Notes under the pieces: model-generated
What the model saw: only the letters and a program-made list of their open reading frames with translations
Told to the model about the DNA's origin: nothing
Databases searched by the model: none
Position numbers and translations under genes: made by a program
DNA from: JBBQKF01 sp038326615
Lineage (GTDB): Bacteria; Bacillota; Clostridia; Saccharofermentanales; UBA5734
Length of the DNA stretch: 22,390 nucleotides
NCBI GenBank assembly: GCA_038326615.1
Contig: JBBQKF010000051.1
Span: 1-22,390 of the forward strand
Reading direction: 5' to 3'
In this document: positions 7,517 to 15,863 of the stretch, in pieces
Numbering within the stretch: the first letter of the stretch is position 1
How the letters are laid out: each line of letters begins with the position of its first letter

Positions 7517-8383
7517 ATGAAGGGGATTATATTAGCTGGAGGCAAAGGAACGCGTCTTTACCCAATGACAAAAGCGGTATCTAAGCAATTATTGCCTATC
7601 TATGACAAACCGCTTATTTATTATCCATTATCTGTTCTCCTGCTTGCAGGTATCAAAGAAATTCTTATTATCTCGACACCTGAAGATACACCAGTTTTTG
7701 AAAGACTTTTAGGTACTGGAAACGAAATGGGTATTGATATTTCTTATGCTATTCAAGGCGCGCCCCGCGGTTTAGCTGATGCATTTATTATCGGTGAAGA
7801 TTTTATTGGGAATGACAGCGTTTGCTTGATTTTAGGCGACAACGTTTTTTATGGACAAGATTTCAGAGCTATTTTAAATCAGGCGCAAAATCAACTGAGC
7901 GGAGCAATTGTTTTTGGATATCCAGTGAAGGATGCACGTTCTTTTGGTGTTGTTGAGTTTGATAGTGAGAATAAAGTTGTTTCGATTGAAGAGAAACCTT
8001 TGAAACCTAAGTCAAATTATGCTGTGCCAGGTTTATATTTTTATGATAACAGGGTTGTCGAAATTGCTAAGAATGTTTTGCCTTCTGAGCGCGGCGAAAT
8101 AGAGATCACATCAGTTAACAATGCTTATCTTGCAGAAGGTAACCTTGGAGTGATTCTTATGAAAAGAGGGATGGCTTGGCTTGATACTGGAACGCCTGAA
8201 GGCATGATGAAGGCTGCAGAATATGTCGAAGCTGTTCAGTCAAGACAAGGTTATTATATTGCTTGCCTTGAAGAAATTGCTTGGAGAAGAGGCTTTATTG
8301 ACGATTCGCAGTTGAAAAAATTGGGTGAAAGCCTTAAAATGACTGATTATGGACAGTATATATTGTCTTTGATAGAAGTTTAA
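7517..8383 (+). CDS. rmlA: Glucose-1-phosphate thymidylyltransferase
   Basis: RmlA makes dTDP-glucose from glucose-1-phosphate and dTTP, the entry step to dTDP-deoxysugars. The 288-residue length is typical. It has the nucleotidyltransferase signature LAGGKGTRLYPMT (6-18), SKQLLPIYDKPLIYYPLS (22-39), the LGDNVFYG metal region (about 105-112), EEKPLKPKSNYAVPGLYFY and WLDTGTPEGM, all near-invariant in RmlA. AAAGG sites lie just before the ATG. No rmlC or rmlD is present, which fits use of dTDP-4-keto-6-deoxyglucose for Qui3NAc rather than rhamnose. rmlB follows after 117 bp. Confidence 0.97.
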   Translation: MKGIILAGGKGTRLYPMTKAVSKQLLPIYDKPLIYYPLSVLLLAGIKEILIISTPEDTPVFERLLGTGNEMGIDISYAIQGAPRGLADAFIIGEDFIGNDSVCLILGDNVFYGQDFRAILNQAQNQLSGAIVFGYPVKDARSFGVVEFDSENKVVSIEEKPLKPKSNYAVPGLYFYDNRVVEIAKNVLPSERGEIEITSVNNAYLAEGNLGVILMKRGMAWLDTGTPEGMMKAAEYVEAVQSRQGYYIACLEEIAWRRGFIDDSQLKKLGESLKMTDYGQYILSLIEV

Positions 8384-8500
8384 AAGAATAAAAGTTAGAG
8401 GTTAAAAAATTAAAGATTGATACCTTTTCGTAATCATCAGGTAGCTGTGCAATTTGCTAAAAAAGATTAATTGACGAAACAGGAGAAATGGGAGATATGA

Positions 8501-9562
8501 ATGTATAACGTTTTGGTAACCGGTGGAGCTGGATTTATAGGGAGTAACTTTGTTAAATATATGCTTAATAATCATCCTGATTACAAAATTATCAACGTTG
8601 ATGCTTTAACTTATGCCGGCAATCTCGAGAACCTAGTAGGAATTTGTGATAATGCAAATTATGTTTTCATCAAAACAGATATTCGAGACAGGCAATTATT
8701 AAGTGAGATATTTACCGATAATAAAATTTCGGCAGTTGTTAATTTTGCTGCTGAATCTCATGTTGACAGAAGCATTGAAGATCCTGAAATCTTTCTTAGC
8801 ACCAATGTTTTAGGGACTTTGGCTTTGCTTGACATCGCTAAGAAATTCTGGAAAAAGTATCCCGAAGATAAATACTCTACAGAATATATTGATGGTGTTA
8901 AATTTGTTCAGGTTTCAACAGACGAAGTATATGGAGCGCTTGGTAAAACCGGCATGTTTGTTGAAACAATGCCGCTCATGCCAAATAGCCCATATTCTGC
9001 ATCAAAGGCGAGCGCTGATTTAGTTGTAAGAGCCTACAATGAAACTTTTGGGATGCCAGTTAATATTACTCGTTGCAGCAATAATTATGGAGCATTTCAG
9101 TTTCCAGAGAAGTTGATTCCTTTGATGATTAATAACTGCCAAAATGACAGAAGCTTACCAGTTTATGGTGATGGTCTTCAAATCAGGGACTGGCTGCATG
9201 TTAATGACCACTGTTCAGCAATTGATACAGTTCTTCAAAAAGGAATCATCGGCGAAGTTTATAATATCGGTGGTAACAACGAAAAAGCTAACATAGATAT
9301 TGTCAAGCTTATTATCAAAACTTTAGGTAAATCTGAAAGTCTGATAAAATATGTCAAAGACCGTCCTGGCCATGACCGAAGATACGCAATTGACAATTCT
9401 AAAATTACAAAAGAACTTGGTTGGTCACCGTCATATACATTCGAAAATGGAATTATTGAAACTATCGAGTGGTACATTAATAATCCTGAGTGGATAAATA
9501 ATGTTTTGTCCGGTGATTATACAAAGTATTATGATAAAATGTATAAAAATGCAAGTCTATAG
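8501..9562 (+). CDS. rmlB: dTDP-glucose 4,6-dehydratase
   Basis: RmlB converts dTDP-glucose to dTDP-4-keto-6-deoxyglucose, the substrate of QdtA. The 353-residue extended SDR has the NAD site TGGAGFIGSN (7-16), NFAAESHVDRSI (81-92), the catalytic T140-D141-E142 triplet in STDEVYG, Y165/K169 in YSASK, and RCSNNYG and RDWLHVNDHC characteristic of RmlB. GGAG at 8491-8494 sits 6 nt before the ATG. Two short ATGs at 8488 and 8497 are out of place relative to that site. The length is slightly greater than most RmlB because of a short insert around residues 114-133. Confidence 0.97.
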   Translation: MYNVLVTGGAGFIGSNFVKYMLNNHPDYKIINVDALTYAGNLENLVGICDNANYVFIKTDIRDRQLLSEIFTDNKISAVVNFAAESHVDRSIEDPEIFLSTNVLGTLALLDIAKKFWKKYPEDKYSTEYIDGVKFVQVSTDEVYGALGKTGMFVETMPLMPNSPYSASKASADLVVRAYNETFGMPVNITRCSNNYGAFQFPEKLIPLMINNCQNDRSLPVYGDGLQIRDWLHVNDHCSAIDTVLQKGIIGEVYNIGGNNEKANIDIVKLIIKTLGKSESLIKYVKDRPGHDRRYAIDNSKITKELGWSPSYTFENGIIETIEWYINNPEWINNVLSGDYTKYYDKMYKNASL

Positions 9563-9757
9563 AAATTTGAATAGATAGCTTCGAAAAACCAGTTATAAAC
9601 TCTTTGACATTTGGTAAAATTGAGTTGAAATTGGATATTGAAATTTAAATATTGAAATAATAAACATATTATTTTGAAAAGGAAACATGAAATATAAAAT
9701 TGAATATTAGAATGAACAACGACAATTAATTATGGTTTTGTAAAGAAAGGTAAGAAG

Positions 9758-11089
9758 ATGAAAAACATTAGCAATAAACAAAATAGCAACATCAAAGAAA
9801 AACTGAAAAATAAGACAGCAGTATTAGGCGTTATAGGGCTTGGTTATGTAGGGCTGCCTCTTGCAGTAGAAAAAGCAAAGGCAGGGTATAGAACCATTGG
9901 ATTTGATGTTCAGGAACAGAAAATTAAAATGGTTAACAAGGGTATAAACTATATTGGAGATGTTGTAAACGAGGATTTACTCGAAATTGTAAATTCTGGA
10001 TTGCTATCCGCAACTACTGATTTTGCCCAGGTTGCAATGGCCGATTGTGTTTGTATCTGTGTACCTACGCCTCTTGATGAACATCAGCAACCAGATATCA
10101 GCTATGTTAAAATTTCTGCCGAGAGCATTGTTCCTTACATGCACAAAGACATGCTAATTGTTCTTGAGTCAACAACTTATCCTGGTACAACCGAAGAACT
10201 TTTAAAGCCGATTCTTGAGTCATCTGGACTTGTTTGTGGCAAGGATTTCTTTCTTGCATTCTCTCCTGAACGCGTTGATCCAGGTAACCTTATTTACAAA
10301 ACAAAGAACACTCCAAAGGTTGTTGGTGGTATCACTCCAGAATGTACAGATATTGCTGCAACTCTATATGAAAGTATCCTTGAGGCTCCAATTCACCGTG
10401 TTTCTTCACCTGCAATCGCCGAAATGGAGAAAATTCTCGAGAATACTTATAGAAACGTAAACATCGGTCTTGTTAACGAACTTTCTATGTTGTGTCACAA
10501 AATGGGCATTAATTTCTGGGAAGTCATAGATGCTGCTAAATCTAAGCCATATGGCTTCCAGGCTTTTTATCCAGGCCCAGGGTTAGGCGGACATTGCATT
10601 CCGCTTGATCCTTATTATCTTTCATGGAAAGCTCGCGAATATGGTTTTCATACATCGATGATCGAGGCTTCAATGATGGTCAACGACCGTATGCCGGAGT
10701 ATTGTGCCGAAAGAGCGGGCAAGATCCTTAACAGATTTAAGAAATCTATCAATGGTTCTAAAATCCTTGTTCTAGGCGTTGCTTATAAGCAAGACATCGA
10801 AGACTACAGAGAAAGCCCGGCTATCAGAGTTATTGATGAGTTAGAAAAATTGGGCGCACTCGTTTCGTACTACGATTCATTTGTTCCTGAATACCGCGAG
10901 CATGGAATGGTTAAGAAGGGCGAAAAAGAACTTACAAAGGAACTCCTTTCCGAGGCTGATTTAGTTGTAATTACTGCTTCTCACACAACTGTTGACTATG
11001 ACTTTGTAGGTAAAAATTCATATTTTATTTTTGACACGAAAAATGCAGCAAAAAATGTTGCTGTTAGATCAAATATTGAATTATTGTAA
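9758..11089 (+). CDS. wbpA: UDP-N-acetyl-D-glucosamine 6-dehydrogenase (WbpA-like)
   Basis: A nucleotide-sugar dehydrogenase of 443 residues that oxidises C6 of a UDP-N-acetylhexosamine to the uronic acid with two NAD+. The N-terminal Rossmann motif is VIGLGYVGLP (25-34), ESTTYPGTT follows at 137-145, and the catalytic cysteine is C280 in GPGLGGHCIPLDPYYL. The C-terminal domain carries ILVLGVAYKQDIEDYRESPA. WecC (UDP-ManNAc dehydrogenase) is closely related, but the next genes are homologues of wbpB, wbpD and wbpE, which act on UDP-GlcNAcA, so WbpA is preferred. AAAGG lies 7 nt before the ATG. The first 19 residues are a polar leader outside the fold. Confidence 0.88.
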   Translation: MKNISNKQNSNIKEKLKNKTAVLGVIGLGYVGLPLAVEKAKAGYRTIGFDVQEQKIKMVNKGINYIGDVVNEDLLEIVNSGLLSATTDFAQVAMADCVCICVPTPLDEHQQPDISYVKISAESIVPYMHKDMLIVLESTTYPGTTEELLKPILESSGLVCGKDFFLAFSPERVDPGNLIYKTKNTPKVVGGITPECTDIAATLYESILEAPIHRVSSPAIAEMEKILENTYRNVNIGLVNELSMLCHKMGINFWEVIDAAKSKPYGFQAFYPGPGLGGHCIPLDPYYLSWKAREYGFHTSMIEASMMVNDRMPEYCAERAGKILNRFKKSINGSKILVLGVAYKQDIEDYRESPAIRVIDELEKLGALVSYYDSFVPEYREHGMVKKGEKELTKELLSEADLVVITASHTTVDYDFVGKNSYFIFDTKNAAKNVAVRSNIELL

Positions 11090-11144
11090 AAGTTATTCTA
11101 AGAAAGGTAAAGTATGATGTTTTGGCATTATACAAGGGTTTATG

Positions 11145-12227
11145 ATGAGTCTTCGTTATGCACTGATTGGCTGCGGCAGAATTTCTCCTAATCACTTAGC
11201 AGCGGCACTAGAAAATAATCTTGATATTGTTGCTATCTGCGATATTGATACTGCAAATATGGATGACAAATTCAGCAAGTTTAATCTTACAGATAAAACA
11301 AAAAAATATCTTGACTACCAAGAAATGATTGAGAAAGAAAAGCCTGAACTTGTTGCTATTTGTACGGAAAGCGGTAAACATGGCAAAATGGCTCTCGACT
11401 GTATCGAGGCGGGATGCAATCTTATTATCGAAAAGCCAATTACCTTATCTTTAGAAGAGGCTGACCTCATTATTCAAAAAGCAAAAGAGAATAATGTTGT
11501 TGTAAGTGCATGCCATCAGAACAGGTTCAACAAGTCTATCCAAAAAATACGGGAAGCTATTGAGCAAGGCAGATTTGGCAGACTTTTCTATGGCACAGCT
11601 CATATCAGATGGAATCGTGGGCCTTCTTACTATACTTGCGCTAAGTGGCGAGGAACGTGGGAGCAGGACGGCGGCGCTCTTATGAATCAGTGCATCCATA
11701 ATATTGATCTTTTAAGATGGATGATGGGTGGTGAAATAACTGAAGTTACTGGTATGACAGACAATTTGAATCACGACTATATTGAAGCTGAGGATCTTGG
11801 CATTGCTATGGTTAAATTCAGCAATGGCAGTTATGGGATTATTGAAGGAACAACTACTATTTTCCCCGAAAATCTTGAAGAAACTCTTTATCTGTTCGGC
11901 TCAAACGGCACTGTCAAAGCTGGTGGACAGTCAGTTAATATCATTGAAGAGTGGAAATTTGATGATAAAATTGATGATGCTGTTGAAGTTAAAGATACAT
12001 TCCGTGAAAACCCTCCGAATGTTTATGGATTTGGACATAAACCTCTCTACGCGAATGTTATCAGCTCAATTACTAATCATCATGAACCTTATGTTACCGC
12101 AAAAGACGGCAGAAATGCTCTTGAACTTATTCTTGCAATATACAAATCTGCTGCCGAAGGTGTTACTGTTAAATTACCTCTCGAAAAATGCAACACCACT
12201 GATTTCAAAGGCAGGTTTCGACGATGA
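11145..12227 (+). CDS. wbpB: UDP-N-acetylglucosaminuronate 3-dehydrogenase (WbpB/WlbA, Gfo/Idh/MocA)
   Basis: Predicted to oxidise C3 of UDP-GlcNAcA to the 3-keto sugar for the aminotransferase WbpE; in characterised systems the NADH is recycled with 2-oxoglutarate. It is a Gfo/Idh/MocA oxidoreductase of 360 residues: Rossmann motif ALIGCGRISPNHL near the N-terminus, the family EKP motif (IIEKPIT, about 94-100), and CHQNRFNKSI and GGALMNQCIHNIDLLRWMMGG as in WlbA. Two adjacent ATGs compete (11142, 11145); AAGGG at 11134-11138 is better spaced (6 nt) for 11145. A small out-of-frame ORF with a good ribosome site overlaps this start. The stop overlaps wbpD by 4 bp (ATGA). Confidence 0.9.
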   Translation: MSLRYALIGCGRISPNHLAAALENNLDIVAICDIDTANMDDKFSKFNLTDKTKKYLDYQEMIEKEKPELVAICTESGKHGKMALDCIEAGCNLIIEKPITLSLEEADLIIQKAKENNVVVSACHQNRFNKSIQKIREAIEQGRFGRLFYGTAHIRWNRGPSYYTCAKWRGTWEQDGGALMNQCIHNIDLLRWMMGGEITEVTGMTDNLNHDYIEAEDLGIAMVKFSNGSYGIIEGTTTIFPENLEETLYLFGSNGTVKAGGQSVNIIEEWKFDDKIDDAVEVKDTFRENPPNVYGFGHKPLYANVISSITNHHEPYVTAKDGRNALELILAIYKSAAEGVTVKLPLEKCNTTDFKGRFRR

Positions 12228-12802
12228 ATTATTTTGTTCACGAAAGTTCATATGTTGACGATAATGTTGTTATAGGCGAAGGGACGAAAGTCTGGCATTT
12301 TTGCCATATACAGAAGGGCTCGCGTATTGGAGAAAAGTGCTCTTTAGGGCAAAACGTCAATATCGCTAACAATGTCAAAATTGGTAATGGTGTTAAGATT
12401 CAAAATAATGTTTCGGTATATGAAGGTGTTGAACTTGAGGACTTTGTTTTTTGTGGACCTTCAATGGTTTTTACAAATGACCTTACTCCAAGAAGCAAAT
12501 ACCCTAAAGGCATTGCAGGCTATAGGAAAACTCTTGTCAAATACGGAGCATCAATCGGTGCTAATGCAACCGTTGTTTGTGGACACACAATCGGTCGCTG
12601 GGCGATGATTGCTTCTGGTGCAGTTGTAACAAAAGACGTTCCTGACTATGCTTTATTTGCAGGGGTCCCCGCAAAACATATCGGCTGGGTTTGCGAATGT
12701 GGAGTGCCTCTTAAGGAGGATTTGCATTGTAAAGAATGTAGCAGAGAATACTCGCTTTCAGAAAATGTTCTTAGTGAGATTGAGACAAATAAGGCGAAAT
12801 AA
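12224..12802 (+). CDS. wbpD: UDP-3-amino-GlcNAcA N-acetyltransferase (WbpD/WlbB) with zinc-ribbon-like tail
   Basis: A 192-residue left-handed beta-helix acetyltransferase that would acetylate the 3-amino group of UDP-GlcNAc(3N)A, closing the pathway to UDP-GlcNAc(3NAc)A. Hexapeptide repeats run from about residue 10 to 140. FTNDLTPR (83-90) and the closing GAVVTKDVPDYALFAGVPAK (132-151) are typical of WbpD. After the helix comes CECG (157-160) and HCKEC (168-172), a Cys-x-Cys...Cys-x2-Cys arrangement resembling a small zinc ribbon, found in many longer homologues. Translation is coupled to wbpB through ATGA. Its 3' end is copied 88 bp downstream. Confidence 0.9.
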   Translation: MNYFVHESSYVDDNVVIGEGTKVWHFCHIQKGSRIGEKCSLGQNVNIANNVKIGNGVKIQNNVSVYEGVELEDFVFCGPSMVFTNDLTPRSKYPKGIAGYRKTLVKYGASIGANATVVCGHTIGRWAMIASGAVVTKDVPDYALFAGVPAKHIGWVCECGVPLKEDLHCKECSREYSLSENVLSEIETNKAK

Positions 12803-12901
12803 CACATTGACTTAAATTTAGTACCTACTTTTATTAATTTTAAATCTAATACTCATAATTAGTAATTTATGATGCAAATGGGCAAAATAACACATTGACT
12901 T
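12793..12901. repeat. Direct repeat: wbpD 3' end copied into the downstream spacer
   Basis: The 21-bp sequence at 12793-12813, spanning the wbpD stop codon (TAA at 12800-12802), recurs at 12881-12901 with a single G/A change; both contain ATAACACATTGACTT. The copies are offset by 88 bp. The second copy also forms an inverted repeat with the DNA to its right: ATTGACT (12894-12900) and AGTCAAT (12919-12925). Confidence 0.8.
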
Positions 12902-13094
12902 TCAAGAGTTGAATTTCTAGTCAATAGTATATAATTATAGAAGTGTTATTATATAGAATAATTTATAAAACTATTATCAAATGAAATTAATTGTCGAACT
13001 AACAGGAAAAAATTAATGAAAAGAAATGAATAAAAACAAATTATAACAAATAAAAACTAATAAAAATTAAATTGAGTGGCAGATGGAGAAAGTT
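12803..13094. other. AT-rich spacer between wbpD and wbpE
   Basis: A gap of about 290 bp with no gene. It holds the copied wbpD 3' end, the ATTGACT/AGTCAAT inverted repeat and a weak promoter candidate, TTGAAT (12909-12914) with a short 15-nt spacer before a perfect TATAAT (12930-12935), which could start an internal transcript for wbpE and wzx. The last 80 bp are A-rich with loose AATAAAAA repeats. No U-tailed terminator is seen. Confidence 0.5.
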
Positions 13095-14228
13095 ATGGAA
13101 TTTCGAGATTTAAAGGCACAATACCAGATGTATAAAAATGAAATTGACAGCGCAATAGGCAAGGTCCTTTTAGATGCCAATTTCATAAGCGGTTCTGAAG
13201 TTGAGATTTTAGAAAAAAGGCTTGCAAAGTATGTTGGAGTTAAGCATTGTATATCATGTGCTAATGGAACCGAAGCCATGACTTTGCTGATGATGGCCTG
13301 GGGAATTGGTGAAGGGGATGCGGTCTTTGTACCAGATTTTACTTTCTTTTCAACCGGCGAAATAGTTTCTTTTAAAGGCGCTACGCCTGTCTTTGTTGAT
13401 GTTTATAAAGATACTTTCAATGTTGATACAGTTAAGCTCGAGAAAATGATTGAAAGAGTTATTTCAGCAGGAAAACTTACTCCTAAAGTTATTATATCTG
13501 TTGATTTGTTCGGACTTCCTGCGAATTATCCTGAACTTGAGCGAATTGCTAAGAAATATGGATTGTTGTTGCTTGAAGACAGTGCACAAGGGTTTGGTGG
13601 AAGCATTAACGGCAAAAAGGCTGGAAGTTTTGGCGATGCAGCAACTACTTCGTTTTTTCCGGCGAAACCTCTGGGTTGCTACGGTGATGGCGGTGCTATT
13701 TTTACTAATGATGATTCATTAGCTAAACTTCTTGGCTCTTTTAAGATTCATGGTAAAGGCGATGACAAATATGACAACGTTAGAATTGGAGTTAATTCGA
13801 GGCTTGATACAATTCAGGCTGCGATTCTAAATGTCAAACTTACTGCTTTTATTAAGCATGAACTTGATGATGTTAACAGAGTTTTTAGCTTTTACACAAG
13901 CAATTTGCAGGGAATCGTAAAGACCCCCTTGATACCTGATGGTTATGTTTCAAGTTTTGCACAATACACTATATCGCTAAATAGCAAAAATGAAAGAAAT
14001 GATTTGCAAGCGATGCTCAAAGATAGCGGTATTCCGAGCATGATTTACTATATTAAACCTATGCACAGGCAAGGAGCTTTTTGCGGCTTAAACTTTGACG
14101 AAACCGACTTTGAAGTGACGAATTTACTTTCTGACACTGTTCTATCTTTGCCAATGCATCCTTATTTAAAGGATGAAGATATTTTGTTTGTTACAAGCAA
14201 AATTAAAGAATTTCTTGCTGCCAGATGA
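13095..14228 (+). CDS. wbpE: UDP-3-keto-GlcNAcA aminotransferase (WbpE/WlbC, DegT/DnrJ/EryC1)
   Basis: A PLP-dependent aminotransferase of 377 residues that would convert the 3-keto product of WbpB into UDP-GlcNAc(3N)A with glutamate as donor. It begins with the WbpE-like MEFRDLKAQY, has SCANGTEAM (54-62), the pyridine-binding D162 in EDSAQGFGGS, and the Schiff-base lysine K191 in SFFPAKPLGCYGDGGA. It differs clearly from the QdtB aminotransferase of this locus, consistent with a separate pathway. The start at 13095 is set by GGAGA at 13085-13089, 5 nt upstream; the ATG at 13083 overlaps that site. The stop overlaps the flippase start by 4 bp. Confidence 0.88.
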   Translation: MEFRDLKAQYQMYKNEIDSAIGKVLLDANFISGSEVEILEKRLAKYVGVKHCISCANGTEAMTLLMMAWGIGEGDAVFVPDFTFFSTGEIVSFKGATPVFVDVYKDTFNVDTVKLEKMIERVISAGKLTPKVIISVDLFGLPANYPELERIAKKYGLLLLEDSAQGFGGSINGKKAGSFGDAATTSFFPAKPLGCYGDGGAIFTNDDSLAKLLGSFKIHGKGDDKYDNVRIGVNSRLDTIQAAILNVKLTAFIKHELDDVNRVFSFYTSNLQGIVKTPLIPDGYVSSFAQYTISLNSKNERNDLQAMLKDSGIPSMIYYIKPMHRQGAFCGLNFDETDFEVTNLLSDTVLSLPMHPYLKDEDILFVTSKIKEFLAAR

Positions 14229-15535
14229 GGAAATTATTTGATTTGATGAAAAGGGACAGAATTATTGTTTTTTCAAAAAAGCTGTGGAGCAAGGGTATTT
14301 TCGATATCCTTGTCGGGAATTTTCTAACTAAATTCATAGTTTTTTTTGGAACAATTTTTCTTGTCAGAGTTCTGTCAAAAGAATCTTTTGGTGTTTTAGG
14401 ATACATAGAAAATATATATTCTTATGTTTATATTTTCGCCGGAATGGGCCTTGCTAACGCGGTTTTGAGATTTGTTCTCCTTTCAAAAAATACTTCTGAA
14501 GAGCTAGGATACTATACTTATTCGTATAAAAAGGGGAATATCTTTAATGTTATTCTGATTGTTATAATAATTGTCGGTTCGTTTATTTATCCTTTTCCAC
14601 CAGAATTTGCAAGTTCAAGAATCCTTTTACCGCTTATTTTATTGAGTTTACCATTACAATATATAATTGATCTAAACCTTTTTACATTCAGGGCGAAGCT
14701 TGCTAATAGAAGTTACGCAGTTGCAACTTTCTTCTTTTGTACAGTCCTCATTGCGTCACGGTATTTTTCCGGAGTTTTATGGGATATTAACGGAGTTATA
14801 TCTGCAAAAATAATTGTTTCAGCAATTTTTGGGATAATCTTGACTATTTTTGTTTATAGGAAATATTTCATGGGAAGCACGCCTTTTCCTCTTGAAAACC
14901 CTGTTAGAAAAGCTGTCGATAAATATTCAATCCAGTTTATGATCACTAATGGTGTCTGGGCGATTTTTATGCTTAATGATATTATGCTTTTAAGCCAATT
15001 TGGTAGCAATAGCTCGATAATTGCCGATTATAAAGTTGCATATGTTTTACCTGGCAATCTTATTATTCTTAGCAGTGCCATCGGGATGTTTGTTGCTCCC
15101 TATTTTGTCAAAAACGAAAACAACTTCAAGTGGGTAAGGAAAAATTACTTTCTTACGCTTTTTTCGACGTGTGTTTTAATTGGCGCTGCTGTGCTAGTGC
15201 TGTTTGTATTTTCAAAGCCAATCATTTCCCTACTATATGGAACCGAATATTTAAACACTGATGGGCTTATGAAACTTTTACTTATTTCATCATTTGTTAA
15301 TAGTGGAATCAGGAGTACAACAGCAAATATTCTTGCGGCTATGGGACAAATAAGGTACAACATGATTATTTCATTTTCAGGTGTCGCCATTCAGATTGTT
15401 ATGAATATTTTTATGATTCCAATTTACGGTTCGATTGGTGTTGCCATTACGAGTATTGTAGTTTATTCTTTAATGTCGCTCGCATTAACTATAGTTTTTT
15501 TAAGAAAATACAAACAGGCTAAGACAATTGTCTGA
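14225..15535 (+). CDS. wzx: Wzx-type polysaccharide flippase (MOP/MATE superfamily)
   Basis: A 436-residue integral membrane protein with about 12 hydrophobic segments and a basic N-terminus (MKRDRIIVFSKK). The pattern GNFLTKFIVFFGTIFLVRVLS near residues 31-51, the FGVLGYIENIYSYVYIFAGMGLANAVLRF stretch and the mid-protein VDKYSIQFMITN are typical of RfbX/Wzx polysaccharide translocases. It would flip lipid-linked repeat units across the membrane for the Wzy-like polymerase encoded on the other strand. Its ATG overlaps the wbpE stop (ATGA), so it ends the plus-strand glycan operon. Family members are very divergent, so substrate cannot be predicted. Confidence 0.88.
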   Translation: MRKLFDLMKRDRIIVFSKKLWSKGIFDILVGNFLTKFIVFFGTIFLVRVLSKESFGVLGYIENIYSYVYIFAGMGLANAVLRFVLLSKNTSEELGYYTYSYKKGNIFNVILIVIIIVGSFIYPFPPEFASSRILLPLILLSLPLQYIIDLNLFTFRAKLANRSYAVATFFFCTVLIASRYFSGVLWDINGVISAKIIVSAIFGIILTIFVYRKYFMGSTPFPLENPVRKAVDKYSIQFMITNGVWAIFMLNDIMLLSQFGSNSSIIADYKVAYVLPGNLIILSSAIGMFVAPYFVKNENNFKWVRKNYFLTLFSTCVLIGAAVLVLFVFSKPIISLLYGTEYLNTDGLMKLLLISSFVNSGIRSTTANILAAMGQIRYNMIISFSGVAIQIVMNIFMIPIYGSIGVAITSIVVYSLMSLALTIVFLRKYKQAKTIV

Positions 15536-15863
15536 TTATATTCAGTTTACTAATGATTTAATGATTTACATGCAAATCGGTTCTGGTGAAATGGCAATCA
15601 GCCTCTTTTTGTGGTAAAATAAAACATCGATTGGTTTTTTATTTCTTATTTTGTTTATTCAAAATAGCCAAATAAAAATAGAAATTTTAAATAAAATTTG
15701 TAGATACAACGTGCAGATACAATTTGCAGATACAGTCATATGTTTGTGATATTTGAATAAGTATTATGATGCTTGATAGCATAACAGAAAATTAACAAGA
15801 CCCTGAATTTTGTAGTATGGTAGTTAATGTAGTATTTTGGAAACGTTTAAGGAGGCTCATTTT
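15536..15863. other. Spacer between the glycan locus and aroF
   Basis: A 328-bp gap without a gene. A weak AT hairpin near 15620-15650 precedes a T-rich stretch and might end the glycan transcript. A three-copy 13-bp repeat lies at 15699-15734. TTAACA (15792-15797) and TAGTAT (15813-15818) are a poorly spaced promoter candidate for aroF. I saw no T-box (no AGGGTGG-ACCGCG element) or other riboswitch. Confidence 0.5.
15699..15734. repeat. Three 13-bp direct repeats upstream of aroF
   Basis: TGTAGATACA at 15699, TGCAGATACA at 15712 and TGCAGATACA at 15725 repeat at an exact 13-bp period. They lie about 130 bp before the aroF start. The regular spacing resembles an iterated binding site, but could equally be a small tandem expansion of the kind seen in other spacers here. 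Confidence 0.7.

Noticed and set aside
11782..12258. 158-codon plus-strand open frame overlapping wbpB
   Set aside because: It is a frame-shadow of wbpB, which has full family motifs; the alternative frame is Leu-rich and featureless.
12895..12935. TTGACT (12895-12900) as a -35 box with TATAAT at 12930
   Set aside because: The spacing is 29 nt, far from 17; TTGACT is part of the copied wbpD 3' end.
8501..15535. dTDP-L-rhamnose pathway from rmlA and rmlB
   Set aside because: No rmlC or rmlD homologue is in the window; the ketoisomerase, aminotransferase and acetyltransferase point to Qui3NAc instead.
15536..15863. T-box or other riboswitch upstream of aroF
   Set aside because: No AGGGTGG-ACCGCG antiterminator element, no specifier-loop signature and no U-tailed terminator are visible.
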